Assembly (NCBI GenBank): GCA_017453365.1
Contig: JAFTKH010000006.1
Coordinates: forward strand, 70,321 to 134,320
From: Clostridia bacterium
Lineage (GTDB): Bacteria > Bacillota > Clostridia > Oscillospirales > CAG-272
Length of the DNA stretch: 64,000 nt
Direction: 5' to 3'
The translations under genes and the position numbers were made by a program. Positions 52,046 to 60,850 of this stretch are shown piece by piece (the first letter of the stretch is position 1; the number at the start of each line of letters is the position of its first letter). The notes beneath the pieces are model-generated. The model ran no database searches and was not told where the DNA came from. It was given only the letters and a program-made list of their open reading frames with translations.

Positions 52046-52084
52046 ATTGACTTAATTGTACCACCGTTTTATAATTAAGTCAAT
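52046..52084. promoter_or_regulatory. Overlapping opposed promoters for the AraC-type gene and fucI in one inverted repeat
   Basis: Arms ATTGACTTAATT (52046-52057) and AATTAAGTCAAT (52073-52084) are perfectly complementary. Plus-strand promoter: TTGACT 52047-52052, 17-bp spacer, TATAAT 52070-52075. Minus-strand promoter: TTGACT 52078-52083, 17-bp spacer, TACAAT 52055-52060. Each -10 lies inside the other promoter, so only one polymerase can occupy the site. Confidence 0.85.
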
Positions 52085-52110
52085 AAGATTAAACAAAACA
52101 GGGGGTTATT

Positions 52111-53916
52111 ATGGCAAAAAACAGATTAATAGGTGAAAATCCCGTAATAGGTATACGGCCGGTTATCGACGGGCGCAGGGGTGCGCTCCGCGTGAGAGAG
52201 TCGCTCGAGGAGCAGACTATGAATATGGCGAGGGGTGTGTCGAGGCTTCTTTCCGATAATATACGCTGCTCAAACGGTGAGCCCGTGCGGGTGGTTATTG
52301 CCGACACGACAATAGGCCGTGTTGCAGAGGCCGCAGCATGCGCCGAGAAATTCAAAAAAGAAGGCGTATCCATAACTATAACCGTCACTCCCTGCTGGTG
52401 CTACGGCTCCGAAACTATGGATATGGACCCCCATACGATAAAGGCGGTCTGGGGCTTTAACGGAACCGAGCGCCCGGGCGCGGTATACCTTGCCGCAGTG
52501 CTTGCCGCACACGCGCAGAAGGGTCTGCCGGCCTTCGGCATTTACGGTCACGATGTGCAGAATGCCGACGAAACCGAGATACCCTGTGACGTAGGAGAAA
52601 AGCTCCTTCGCTTTGCAAGAGCGGCAGTTGCCGTAGCGACAATGAGGGGAAAATCTTATTTACAGATAGGCTCACAGTGTATGGGAATCGCGGGCTCGCA
52701 GATAGACGTCGGCTTTATGGAGGAGTATCTCGGGTTGCGTGTAGAGTCTGTCGACGAAGTGGAGATTATCCGCCGAATGAGCGAGGGAATATACGATAAG
52801 GCAGAATACGAAAGGGCTCTTGAGTGGGCGAAGAAAAACTGCAAAATGGGATTTGATAAAAACCCCGAGGAGCTTCGTAAGACCGATGCCGAGAAGGAAC
52901 GCGATTTCGAATTCTCGGTTCTTATGGCGGTAATTATAAAGGACCTTATGAGCGGAAACGATTCGCTTCCCGAAGGGTGTGAGGAAGAGGCAGTCGGCTT
53001 TAATGCTATAGCTGCGGGCTTTCAGGGACAGCGCCAGTGGACGGATTTTTATCCAAACTGTGATTTCGGCGAGGCTATTCTCAACACGTCCTTCGACTGG
53101 AACGGTAAAAGAGAGCCGTACATTCTCGCCACCGAAAACGATACCTTAAACGGCATCGGAATGCTTTTTATGAAGCTTTTGACAGGCCGGGCACAGATAT
53201 TTGCCGACGTCCGTACATATTGGTCGGGAACGGCGGTGAAGCGTGCCGCAGGCTACGAGCTAGAGGGGCACGCGAAGGATGCTGACGGATTTATACACCT
53301 TATAAACTCGGGCGCGGCATGCCTAGATGCCAACTGCGAGGCAAAGGATGAAGAGGGGCATCCCACTATGAAGGAATGGTACAACGTGACCGACGGGGAC
53401 ATACGCTCGATTATGGATAATGTCGAGTGGGCTCCGGCCGATAACGGCTATTTCCGAGGTGGCGGATTTTCCTCTCGCTTTGTGACGCGTGCGGAAATAC
53501 CCTGCACTATGATAAGACTGAATATTGTTAAGGGCCTCGGCCCTGTTTTGCAGATAGCCGAGGGCTGGACGGCGAAGCTTCCCGACGAGGTTACCGATAT
53601 TCTCTGGAAGAGAACCGATTATACCTGGCCTTGCACCTGGTTCGTGCCGCGCTGCGACGGTGTCTCGGGCTCTCCTTTCGAGAACGCCTATGAGGTTATG
53701 AACCACTGGGGTGCAAATCACGGGGCGATAAGCTACGGTCATATAGGCGCTGACCTTATCACAATGGCATCAATGCTTCGCATACCCGTATGTATGCATA
53801 ACGTGCCGAGGAGCGATATTTTCCGACCTGCGGTATGGAATGCGTTCGGCAGCGACAGCGAGGGGCAGGATTACAGAGCCTGTGCCGTCTATGGCCCTAT
53901 GTATAAAACTCTTTGA
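52111..53916 (+). CDS. fucI: L-fucose isomerase
   Basis: Converts L-fucose to L-fuculose (and D-arabinose to ribulose). It has 601 residues, the full length of the family. Recognisable segments are [20 protein letters not shown] at the start, [27 protein letters not shown] and late [18 protein letters not shown]. The metal ligands (a Glu and an Asp of the third domain, plus a His) lie in conserved stretches. No fuculose kinase or aldolase is adjacent. Its promoter overlaps that of the divergent AraC-type gene. Confidence 0.96.
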   Translation: MAKNRLIGENPVIGIRPVIDGRRGALRVRESLEEQTMNMARGVSRLLSDNIRCSNGEPVRVVIADTTIGRVAEAAACAEKFKKEGVSITITVTPCWCYGSETMDMDPHTIKAVWGFNGTERPGAVYLAAVLAAHAQKGLPAFGIYGHDVQNADETEIPCDVGEKLLRFARAAVAVATMRGKSYLQIGSQCMGIAGSQIDVGFMEEYLGLRVESVDEVEIIRRMSEGIYDKAEYERALEWAKKNCKMGFDKNPEELRKTDAEKERDFEFSVLMAVIIKDLMSGNDSLPEGCEEEAVGFNAIAAGFQGQRQWTDFYPNCDFGEAILNTSFDWNGKREPYILATENDTLNGIGMLFMKLLTGRAQIFADVRTYWSGTAVKRAAGYELEGHAKDADGFIHLINSGAACLDANCEAKDEEGHPTMKEWYNVTDGDIRSIMDNVEWAPADNGYFRGGGFSSRFVTRAEIPCTMIRLNIVKGLGPVLQIAEGWTAKLPDEVTDILWKRTDYTWPCTWFVPRCDGVSGSPFENAYEVMNHWGANHGAISYGHIGADLITMASMLRIPVCMHNVPRSDIFRPAVWNAFGSDSEGQDYRACAVYGPMYKTL

Positions 53917-53949
53917 TATACTTTTTATGATAAATGTACCGTATTATTA

Positions 53950-53978
53950 TTTACATTTGTCTTTCTTGGTGATATAAT
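53950..53978 (+). promoter_or_regulatory. Promoter of the HAD phosphatase gene
   Basis: TTTACA (53950-53955), 17-bp spacer, TATAAT (53973-53978), immediately followed by the hairpin at 53980-54021. Confidence 0.75.
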
Positions 53979-53979
53979 T

Positions 53980-54021
53980 AAAGTCGGGACGGAGCGCGGC
54001 TCTATCCCGGCTTTCGTTTTT
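53980..54021 (+). terminator. Hairpin with T-run, overlapping the HAD promoter start
   Basis: AAAGTCGGGA / TCCCGGCTTT stem with one G-T pair, then CGTTTTT. It can end fucI transcripts; for RNAs starting at the adjacent promoter only part of the left arm remains. Confidence 0.75.
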
Positions 54022-54048
54022 GGTAGTGAAAATCGGTAGGGAATGACT

Positions 54049-54870
54049 ATGAGTAAATACGAGCTTATTGCTTGCGACCTTGACGGCACGCTTCTTGACG
54101 GTGAGTCGAAGGTGGGTGAAGAAAATATAGCGGCTATTAGAGAGCTTTCGCGCCGCGGTGTATATTTCGTGCCGTCGACCGGACGTGCATACAGTGAGCT
54201 GCCGAGGGAGCTTATCTTGACGGAAGCCGTAAGGTATGTGATATATGCTAACGGTGCTGCGATCATAGATAGAAGGACGGGTGAGAGGATTCTTTTTACG
54301 ATTACGGGAGATGCTCTCGATTCGGTACGCCGTGTGATAGCTCCCTATGACGTGCATCTTGCCGTAAGGTATATGGGAGCTACCTACGTTGCGCGTGAAG
54401 GGAATAATCCCGAGGCGTACAGAAGATACGACATATGCCCCGAGCATGAGCACGTTGTTACGAATTATGCCGAAGAGGTCGAGGATTTTGAGTCTTGGTT
54501 TTCCTCTGTTACGTCTGTCGAGGTGATTACGGTTTTCTGCCGTGACGGAGAGACTGCGGAGAGCTTGCGCCGCGAGCTTGAAAAGCTCGGCGGCATCAGG
54601 ACGGTGTCGGTTGCCTACAATAATATCGAAATTCTCAGCGAGAGAGCGGGGAAGGGCAATGCGCTCCTGGCACTCCTTGCGAAGCTCGGTATTCCGAAGG
54701 GGAGGGCTATAGCCGTCGGAGACAGCGGAAACGATATCCCGAGCTTCGATGCGGCGGGGCTTGCCCTTGCGGTGTCGAACGCGACGGAAGAGCTGAAGGC
54801 GCGAGCAGACGGAGTCATATGCTCGAACAAGGAAAGCGTGGCGGAGTACATATTAAGGAAATATTTTTAA
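54049..54870 (+). CDS. Cof-type HAD-superfamily phosphatase
   Basis: A 273-residue HAD-IIB enzyme that dephosphorylates sugar phosphates or similar metabolites. Motif I CDLDGTLLDG is at residues 8-17, motif II is VPSTGRAYSELPREL, and the motif III/IV region is KGNALLALLAKLGIP, then AVGDSGNDIPSF. ATG 54049 is used; AGGGA lies seven bases upstream and the ATG at 54043 is too close to it. The specific substrate is unknown. Confidence 0.9.
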   Translation: MSKYELIACDLDGTLLDGESKVGEENIAAIRELSRRGVYFVPSTGRAYSELPRELILTEAVRYVIYANGAAIIDRRTGERILFTITGDALDSVRRVIAPYDVHLAVRYMGATYVAREGNNPEAYRRYDICPEHEHVVTNYAEEVEDFESWFSSVTSVEVITVFCRDGETAESLRRELEKLGGIRTVSVAYNNIEILSERAGKGNALLALLAKLGIPKGRAIAVGDSGNDIPSFDAAGLALAVSNATEELKARADGVICSNKESVAEYILRKYF

Positions 54871-54923
54871 AGTCTGCAAAGCAAGGTGGAGTGAGATTCT
54901 TCACTTGCTTTGCAGACTTTTTT
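54869..54923. terminator. Strong bidirectional terminator between the HAD and Xre genes
   Basis: Perfect 17-bp arms starting AAAGTCTGC (54869-54885) and ending GCAGACTTT (54904-54920), with 18-nt loop and T-run. It serves both convergent genes. Confidence 0.92.
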
Positions 54924-54924
54924 A

Positions 54925-55248
54925 TTACCAAGTTTTTATTAATCCGATAAAATCAAGCACCATTTTTCTTTTTTTGCTATCAAGCTGCTTGATTTCGTTA
55001 ACCAATTCGGTTTCAATATAATTATCGTTGTTTATTGCCGATTCTGATATTAAGGAAGCTACGTCACAATTGAGAACAGTCGAGATTTCGGAAAGAAGGT
55101 CAAGACTGATTTTCGTCAGTCCTCGCTCGACCTGACTGACATAACCGATAGAAACCTCGAGCATTTCCGCAAGAACCTCTTGGGTTATACCGTACTTTTT
55201 TCTTTGTTCCTTAATCCGTGCTCCTATTAGCTTATAATCTACTCTCAT
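54925..55248 (-). CDS. Xre-family helix-turn-helix regulator
   Basis: A 107-residue regulator. The N-terminal HTH (residues 5-65) has RIKEQRKKYGITQEVLAEML, then VSIGYVSQVERGLTKI. The last 40 residues are acidic then basic (LDSKKRKMVLDFIGLIKTW) and have no known domain. ATG 55248 is used because AAAGGTG lies directly upstream; the longer frame (55335) begins in the promoter region. It is divergent from the zinc-ribbon membrane gene, and a palindrome between them is a likely operator. Confidence 0.88.
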   Translation of the reverse strand: MRVDYKLIGARIKEQRKKYGITQEVLAEMLEVSIGYVSQVERGLTKISLDLLSEISTVLNCDVASLISESAINNDNYIETELVNEIKQLDSKKRKMVLDFIGLIKTW

Positions 55249-55302
55249 ATTTTCACCTTTTTCTTTTATGATACAACACATATAGCTAAAATATAAGCAA
55301 CC

Positions 55303-55324
55303 AATAACTAAATATTTAGCTATT
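55303..55324. promoter_or_regulatory. Palindromic operator candidate between the Xre and zinc-ribbon genes
   Basis: Arms AATAACTAAAT and ATTTAGCTATT abut at 55313/55314 and differ from perfect symmetry at one pair. The -35 box of the plus-strand promoter begins five bases to its right. A related half-site (TAGCTAAAATA) is at about 55283. Confidence 0.65.
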
Positions 55325-55328
55325 AGTG

Positions 55329-55357
55329 TTGACAAATTAGAAAGTTTGTGTTACAAT
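55329..55357 (+). promoter_or_regulatory. Promoter of the zinc-ribbon membrane gene
   Basis: TTGACA (55329-55334), 17-bp spacer, TACAAT (55352-55357). Confidence 0.85.
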
Positions 55358-55391
55358 ACCTACATGAATCACGTTGTAATAAGAGAGGTAA

Positions 55392-57026
55392 ATGATGGAA
55401 GAGAAAAAAATATGCTCCTGTTGCGGAGCGGAGCTTAGAGAAGACAGTATCTTCTGTTTTAGCTGCGGTACTAAAGTGGTGTGTGAAGAGCGGGAGGCCG
55501 GCGTTTGCCGTTCGTGCGGTGCAGAGCTGCCACCGAAGGCTGCTTTCTGCGGCTTTTGCGGTACTAAGGTATTTGAGGCTGAGCAGATAGAGGAACGGAC
55601 GGAGAGGGGCAATGGGTCAAATCCTTTATCGGGTGCTTATGTGAAGAAATTAATTAAAAAGTCGGTGATTCTTTTAACAAGCCTGTTGCTTTTGATTTTT
55701 TCGTTTCTACCCTTAATCAGCTTGAAAGCAGAAACAGATGCATTTGATAAGGAAGATATTGAGGTATCTGTTGATTTTGGTACAATAGATAGCTTCATTT
55801 TCTTTTTCGATTCAACCAAGAACCTTGAGGATGAGGATATTGTAGACAGCTCGTTATATGAAAAGATAGAGGAGCTGGGCGAGGAGGTTGACGAGTATTC
55901 AAGTAAGAGAAAACTATCGAATGTATTTTCTGAGGTAGCATATTATTTCTCTCGCTTACTCTTGCAGAGCGTATTAACTCCTTTTAGCGTTATGTACCTT
56001 GTGTCTGCTGTGCTTTCCTTGCTGTATATACTGTTGACGTCGTCTTTTTTCGCATTTTCTCTTGCTGACATTTTATTTTTCCTGTTTGGAAAGGAAAAGG
56101 ACTTTCTCGCGAGAGTTTCGGTTTGTTTGCTTTCATTCGTTCCCGTTTTTGCAGTTGTAGTTTATGCTGCTACTAAATTTTCATATTTTGGACTTCCGTC
56201 GAGCATCCCTAACATGGATTCGCCTTTAGAAGTTTCTCCTTCTGCGACACTTGTTTTGACTATCGTTTTCGCTCTTATCGCATTAGCCGCAATATCTGTT
56301 GAAAGAATATTTTTCTCGGGAACAATAAAGGTTAGTGTTGGCGAAATAATTAAACGCACCTTGTCCTCTACTGCCGCTACCGTTGTTCTTTTCTCTGTTT
56401 TTCTTCCTCTTATCAGCTTTGAGGCTAAAACGCATTTTGACTCTTCGGATAAGAGACAGAGCGCTTCCTTGGCATTTGATGCGTCGTATTTCAGAAATTT
56501 GGAGCTAACAGAAGATACGAGAGAAGAAATCGAAAATACCGACGAGCATGCTGCATATAACAGTATTCAAAGTATGTGTAATCGTATATCCTATTATACC
56601 AAAAAAGAATTTACAAACGGTTATGCAACGAGCATAATAAGCTCTATTATAACAAGCTCGTTCGTCGGCTTCGGAGCGGTATCAGTTTCAGGACTGTTTG
56701 CACTAATACCGCTGATTTCGGTTGTAACAGCGCTATTAGCCGGCCTTGTGCTGTGGCAGAATATATTGGCAATATCGGTAGGAAAATCTCCAAAGGGATG
56801 GATAACAATTCCGGCAAGGATATTCGCATTCTTGCTGGCAATAGTTGTACTCGCTATGCTAATAGTTTTTATTACCGTCTGCAATCACAATATATCGGAA
56901 GTGCTGGAATATCTTCGTTATAGTGATTCAAGCTTTAAGGTATTAATATCTTCCGGTTCTGTCGTCAGCTTGATTTTCTCCGTTTTTATGCTTTCTGTAC
57001 CGATGAAGAAAAGGCAGGAGCGATAA
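55392..57026 (+). CDS. Membrane protein with two N-terminal zinc ribbons and a duplicated multi-helix body
   Basis: A 544-residue protein of no named family. Two zinc ribbons open it: CSCCGAELREDSIFCFSCG, then CRSCGAELPPKAAFCGFCG. The body has two related halves, each starting with a helix ending FLPLISL/FLPLISF followed by KAETDAFD or EAKTHFDS, an acidic outer loop of about 60-70 residues, and three or more helices. This indicates an internal duplication. Start ATG 55392 is followed by a second ATG, and GAGAGG lies just upstream. It is probably repressed by the divergent Xre protein. Function unknown; membrane-stress or transport roles are guesses. Confidence 0.75.
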   Translation: MMEEKKICSCCGAELREDSIFCFSCGTKVVCEEREAGVCRSCGAELPPKAAFCGFCGTKVFEAEQIEERTERGNGSNPLSGAYVKKLIKKSVILLTSLLLLIFSFLPLISLKAETDAFDKEDIEVSVDFGTIDSFIFFFDSTKNLEDEDIVDSSLYEKIEELGEEVDEYSSKRKLSNVFSEVAYYFSRLLLQSVLTPFSVMYLVSAVLSLLYILLTSSFFAFSLADILFFLFGKEKDFLARVSVCLLSFVPVFAVVVYAATKFSYFGLPSSIPNMDSPLEVSPSATLVLTIVFALIALAAISVERIFFSGTIKVSVGEIIKRTLSSTAATVVLFSVFLPLISFEAKTHFDSSDKRQSASLAFDASYFRNLELTEDTREEIENTDEHAAYNSIQSMCNRISYYTKKEFTNGYATSIISSIITSSFVGFGAVSVSGLFALIPLISVVTALLAGLVLWQNILAISVGKSPKGWITIPARIFAFLLAIVVLAMLIVFITVCNHNISEVLEYLRYSDSSFKVLISSGSVVSLIFSVFMLSVPMKKRQER

Positions 57027-57033
57027 AATAATA

Positions 57034-57088
57034 AAAAACTGCTGAACCAAGCCGTGGCTTTTGCCGGCTTTGTTCAGCAGTTTTTTGT
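57034..57088. terminator. Bidirectional terminator between the zinc-ribbon gene and dnaI
   Basis: AAAACTGCTGAAC ... GTTCAGCAGTTTT outer stem with an inner GCCG/CGGC stem and T-runs on both strands. Confidence 0.9.
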
Positions 57089-57089
57089 T

Positions 57090-58028
57090 TTATCTTATTC
57101 TGTAATCCTTCCCCGAGAAAAACAACACGGTATAGTCGCTGCCGACGATACGGGAGTATATTCTTCCGTCATATTTACCTGCAAGCTCCTTTGCCGAGAG
57201 GTTTGTCGAGATTATCGTGGCAAGCCCTCTGTTCTGTCTTGTATTAAGGAGATTGTAGAGGGTAGAGGTGGAGAATTGAGTTGAGAACTCCGTTCCGAGG
57301 TCGTCTATTATCAGAAGCTCACATTCGAGATATTTCTCGGATAGGCTCTCGCCTTGTCCATAGTTGCTTTTGAATTTATCCGATTCAAAGTCGGAGATTA
57401 TATTTTGCACGCTATCATAGACCACGTCGAAGCCCTGATGTATTATCTCCTTTGCTATGGCGGTGGAAATATGAGTCTTTCCCGTACCCGTCGTGCCTAT
57501 AAGAAGCAGGTTCCCGCGGCATTTCGGGAAAAGCTCGGCGTAGGCCTTTGCCTTGGCGAGGTTCTTTTCCATACGCTCTCTGTCCTCGCCCTCAATTCCT
57601 TCAAGAGAGAAATTCTCAAAGGATTGGCGCTCGATAAGCTTTCCCATTCCCGAGGATTTGATATTCTTCGTAATAAGGAGCTCCTTTAGGCATGAGCACA
57701 TTTTTGTACCGACGAAGCCCGTATCAGAGCAGATGGGGCAGGCGTATTTGACCTCGGTATAGTCCTCGGGAAGGCCAAGCCTCACAAGCTCCGCACGGCG
57801 AGCCGCGATAAGGGCTTCGTTCCTCTTTCTGACTGCGGAAATATCTCCACCCGAGCAGGCGACTCGGAATAGCTCAAGGCCCGTGCCGCGAAGCTCTTCG
57901 TCTATTCTCTTAATTTCGGGAGAGGCCGTGGCGAGCTCTCTGCATCTTTCCTCGGCGAGTGCTACTGCCGACGTGCGGCGTGCTTCAATTTCTGCTTTGG
58001 CTTCTCTGTAATTATCTCTTGTGTACAT
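57090..58028 (-). CDS. dnaI: Primosomal helicase loader DnaI
   Basis: AAA+ ATPase of 312 residues that loads the replicative helicase. A Cys motif near 96-112 (CPICSDTGFVGTKMCSC) is the zinc-binding site of DnaI-type N-terminal domains. Walker A is LLLIGTTGTGKTH (about 174-186) and Walker B LLIIDDLGTE, with later sensor residues in TIISTNLSA. It is the last gene of the long leftward operon and follows dnaD by 12 bp; that pairing supports the primosome role over the IstB-like transposition ATPases. Confidence 0.93.
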   Translation of the reverse strand: MYTRDNYREAKAEIEARRTSAVALAEERCRELATASPEIKRIDEELRGTGLELFRVACSGGDISAVRKRNEALIAARRAELVRLGLPEDYTEVKYACPICSDTGFVGTKMCSCLKELLITKNIKSSGMGKLIERQSFENFSLEGIEGEDRERMEKNLAKAKAYAELFPKCRGNLLLIGTTGTGKTHISTAIAKEIIHQGFDVVYDSVQNIISDFESDKFKSNYGQGESLSEKYLECELLIIDDLGTEFSTQFSTSTLYNLLNTRQNRGLATIISTNLSAKELAGKYDGRIYSRIVGSDYTVLFFSGKDYRIR

Positions 58029-58040
58029 ATATCTCTCCTG

Positions 58041-59024
58041 TCAGTCGTCCTTCTGTCCGTAGCTTCTTATAAGTGCGCTCATAAGAGCATCTTCACTGTT
58101 GAAATTGGAGTACTTCGGGACGTCGGCGTTTTTTTCCTTGCGTGTTCCGGGCCGGCCCTCTCCTTTTGTGCCTTTGTCCCAAGACTCGGTAATATGCCGC
58201 TCACTTTCCTTGATACACTCCGCGACGGTCTTGCAGCCGGCATTATGCCAATTTTCAAGTATTGTATTCATATACGAAAGGCTTACGGCATCGTTTGACT
58301 CCTTGGTAGCGCGGTTGTAGGCCTCGCCTACGATTGCAGAGGAAAATCCAAACTCACCCCACCAGCGCTTGACGTACTCGTGCTCCGCATCGGACAGGTT
58401 TCTTTTGTATATTCCGATAAGACGCCTGAACTCCCATTCGTCCTTCGTTATCTTGCTTTTTCTGTCAAGGTAGAGCTCAAGCTCCTCGAGGGTTTCGATT
58501 CCCTTCGCGACCAGGTTTTCGCCTTCCTTCGCAAGCTTCCTCGCAGTAAGACGCTCACCGTTTTTCTGCGTCGACTGAAGATATGCGGCGAGCGTAACTA
58601 TATACTCTGCCGTCAGGGATTTGTCCATATAGAGGCCGTGTATTTCCTTTATTTCCTCGGCGGAGAGCGAGGTACGCTTCATGGTCTTGGCACATTCCTC
58701 GATGAGCTCGCCCAGCCCCTCGTCGCGTATATCCCTTGCAACAGTGATAGCACTGTCTTTTGCCTTTGGCCGAGAGTATTCGTCCGAGAGCTCTGCGTAT
58801 GCGTCGAGCTCGGTGATAACGCCTGCCTCACGCCAGAGTGTGAGCGCGGAGAGAACGCGTGCGCGCGAAACTCCCGAGAGCTCCGAGAGACGCTCTTCGT
58901 TAGTTATTTTTCTGTTTTCCGAGAGCAGAGCGAGAAGCACCTTAAGCTCGTCCTTTGTTGCATCGTGAAAGCATTCGGTTGAAAACAGCATATCGAGCTC
59001 TATGCTAAAGCAAAAATCACTCAC
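58041..59024 (-). CDS. dnaD: DnaD/DnaB-type primosome protein
   Basis: A 327-residue replication-initiation protein. The N-terminal winged helix is at about 20-80 (ELSGVSRARVLSALTLWREA). One DnaD/DnaB C-terminal domain lies at about 205-280, with EYVKRWWGEFGFSSAIVGEA and the Y-x-x-x-I-L-x-x-W motif (YMNTILENW). The start is GTG 59024, with AAGGAGG eight bases upstream, overlapping the rex stop. It recruits helicase loading factors with the DnaI encoded next. Confidence 0.92.
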   Translation of the reverse strand: MSDFCFSIELDMLFSTECFHDATKDELKVLLALLSENRKITNEERLSELSGVSRARVLSALTLWREAGVITELDAYAELSDEYSRPKAKDSAITVARDIRDEGLGELIEECAKTMKRTSLSAEEIKEIHGLYMDKSLTAEYIVTLAAYLQSTQKNGERLTARKLAKEGENLVAKGIETLEELELYLDRKSKITKDEWEFRRLIGIYKRNLSDAEHEYVKRWWGEFGFSSAIVGEAYNRATKESNDAVSLSYMNTILENWHNAGCKTVAECIKESERHITESWDKGTKGEGRPGTRKEKNADVPKYSNFNSEDALMSALIRSYGQKDD

Positions 59025-59718
59025 GCGGCTTTTCCTCCTTGCTCCTCGATTTCAGCTTGTAGCAAAGAGTCATAAGAGAGTCGCCGAGATGTATGTTTTC
59101 AACTATCATATCGGGCGATGGAGAACGAAGCTCCATATTTGCAAAATTCCATACGCCCATAACTCCCGCCTCATAGAGAGTGTCGGTAATATTAGCGGCG
59201 GATTCCTTCGGCACCGTGAGTACGCCTATATGTACGTTGTTCCTTTTGCAGAAATCGGGAAGGGTATCGATATGATACACGGGAGTCCCATATATTTTTT
59301 TACCGACGAGCTCGGGGTTGATGTCGAACATACCTAACCGTGTTACGCCGCGGCGCTCGAACATATGTGTTGCGGCGAGCGCTTTGCCGAGATTTCCTGC
59401 ACCGATAATTACGGCGTTATAGCCCTCGGACACTCCGAGAAGCTCGGATATTTTCGTATACAGATACCGTATGTTATAGCCGTAGCCCTGCTGCCCGAAG
59501 CCACCGAAGCAGTTGAGATCCTGACGTATCTGCGATGCGGTAACCTCCATAAGCTCCGAGAGCTCTGCCGAGGATATACGCAGCTTTCCGTCACGCAGAA
59601 GGTCGCCGAGGTATCTGTGATATCTCGGCAGTCTTTTTATGACCGCAGAGGAGACCGTACCCTTCGCCTCATGGTATTTTTTATCAAAAGTTCCTTTAAG
59701 CTTGTCTATGCTTTCCAT
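59017..59718 (-). CDS. rex: Redox-sensing transcriptional repressor Rex
   Basis: Senses the NADH/NAD+ ratio and represses fermentation and respiration genes. It has 233 residues. The N-terminal winged helix is at about 17-80 (ISSAELSELMEVTASQIRQD), with LNCFGGFGQQGYGYNI after it. The Rossmann domain holds AVIIGAGNLGKAL, and MGVWNFANMEL near the end is a family mark. ATG 59718 has CGGAG upstream. It lies between tsaD and dnaD, a common order in Clostridia. Confidence 0.95.
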   Translation of the reverse strand: MESIDKLKGTFDKKYHEAKGTVSSAVIKRLPRYHRYLGDLLRDGKLRISSAELSELMEVTASQIRQDLNCFGGFGQQGYGYNIRYLYTKISELLGVSEGYNAVIIGAGNLGKALAATHMFERRGVTRLGMFDINPELVGKKIYGTPVYHIDTLPDFCKRNNVHIGVLTVPKESAANITDTLYEAGVMGVWNFANMELRSPSPDMIVENIHLGDSLMTLCYKLKSRSKEEKPRE

Positions 59719-59752
59719 ATATCTCCGTACCTGTTTTCGTAAATAGTAGTTG

Positions 59753-60841
59753 TCATTGTCTTGTTATGCTGTCCGAAGCGCTTGCGTTGAGCGAGGAGTC
59801 AGCAAAAATACCTGCCTCGGCGTTGTAATATGCTGCCGCGGCAATCATAGCAGCGTTGTCTCCGCAGAGCGAAATCGGGGGGATAAAGAGGCGTCGTCCA
59901 AGCTTTTTCGTAACCTCGGCGAGCCTTGCTCTTAAGTGAGAATTGGCTGCAACTCCGCCGGATACCGAGAGGTCGCACGACGGATATTTTAACAGTGCCG
60001 CTTCGAGTTGTGAAGCGACAGCCTCAACCGCCATATAAGTATATTTGGCGGCGAAGAGAGGGCGGGAGAGCTCCCTTTTCGTCATTTCGAACTTGTTTAA
60101 AAGATTGATAGCCGCAGTTTTGAGACCGGAGAAGGAGAAATCGAGCGACCCGTCACGTAGAGCGGGTGAGGGCAGTGGGTAGTCGGGGGAGCGATAGGCG
60201 TCGCTCTTTGGATACGCCTGATAGAAGCCCTCCTCCTTTCCTGTCGCGAGTATAAAGCCCTCTCGTGCGAGCTCGTCGAAGCCGCGCCCTGCGGGGTAGG
60301 GTATTCCTATTATGCGCCCTATCTTATCGAAGGACTCTCCAATTGCATCGTCGCGTGTCGTTCCTATCTCGGTAAACTCGGTGTAGCTCCGAACAAGGTA
60401 TATACCCGTGTGCCCGCCCGATGCTGCGAGCGCGATGAAGGGTGGCTTGGGAACGTCTCCGTTCTCTGTAAGATAGCAGGCGGCAACGTGTCCCTTTATG
60501 TGGTCGACGGGAATGAGAGGCTTAACGTAAGCTGCGGCGAGCGCCTTGGCAAAATTCACCCCGACAAGAAGAGCACCGATAAGCCCGGGGTTTGCCGTTA
60601 CGGCAACGGTGTCGATATCAGACATTGTTACCCCTGCCGTTTCGAGTGCATCGTAGGTGAGCTGCGATATAGCCTCTATGTGCGCGCGGCTTGCTATTTC
60701 GGGTACGACACCGCCGTAGAGCCTGTGCGTTTCTATCTGCGAGGCTATCATATTCGATTTTACGGTGAAGCAACCACCCGTTATCTCCACGACGGAAACA
60801 GAGGTTTCGTCGCAGGAGCTCTCAAAAGCAAGTATGAGCAT
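59753..60841 (-). CDS. tsaD: tRNA N6-adenosine threonylcarbamoyltransferase TsaD
   Basis: Transfers the threonylcarbamoyl group to A37 of ANN-decoding tRNAs, together with TsaB and TsaE. It has 362 residues. ILAFESSCDETSVSVV opens the ASKHA fold; VDHIKGHVAACYL gives the two metal-binding His. ALAASGGHTGIYLV, IGESFDKIGR and VSGGVAANSHLR follow in the usual order. It precedes rex and follows rimI by 9 bp in the operon, as in many Firmicutes. Confidence 0.96.
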   Translation of the reverse strand: MLILAFESSCDETSVSVVEITGGCFTVKSNMIASQIETHRLYGGVVPEIASRAHIEAISQLTYDALETAGVTMSDIDTVAVTANPGLIGALLVGVNFAKALAAAYVKPLIPVDHIKGHVAACYLTENGDVPKPPFIALAASGGHTGIYLVRSYTEFTEIGTTRDDAIGESFDKIGRIIGIPYPAGRGFDELAREGFILATGKEEGFYQAYPKSDAYRSPDYPLPSPALRDGSLDFSFSGLKTAAINLLNKFEMTKRELSRPLFAAKYTYMAVEAVASQLEAALLKYPSCDLSVSGGVAANSHLRARLAEVTKKLGRRLFIPPISLCGDNAAMIAAAAYYNAEAGIFADSSLNASASDSITRQ

Positions 60842-60850
60842 AAAAAATCC

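Noticed and set aside
54325..54345. Possible operator inside the HAD gene
   Set aside because: Only weak chance symmetry within coding sequence; nothing supports binding.
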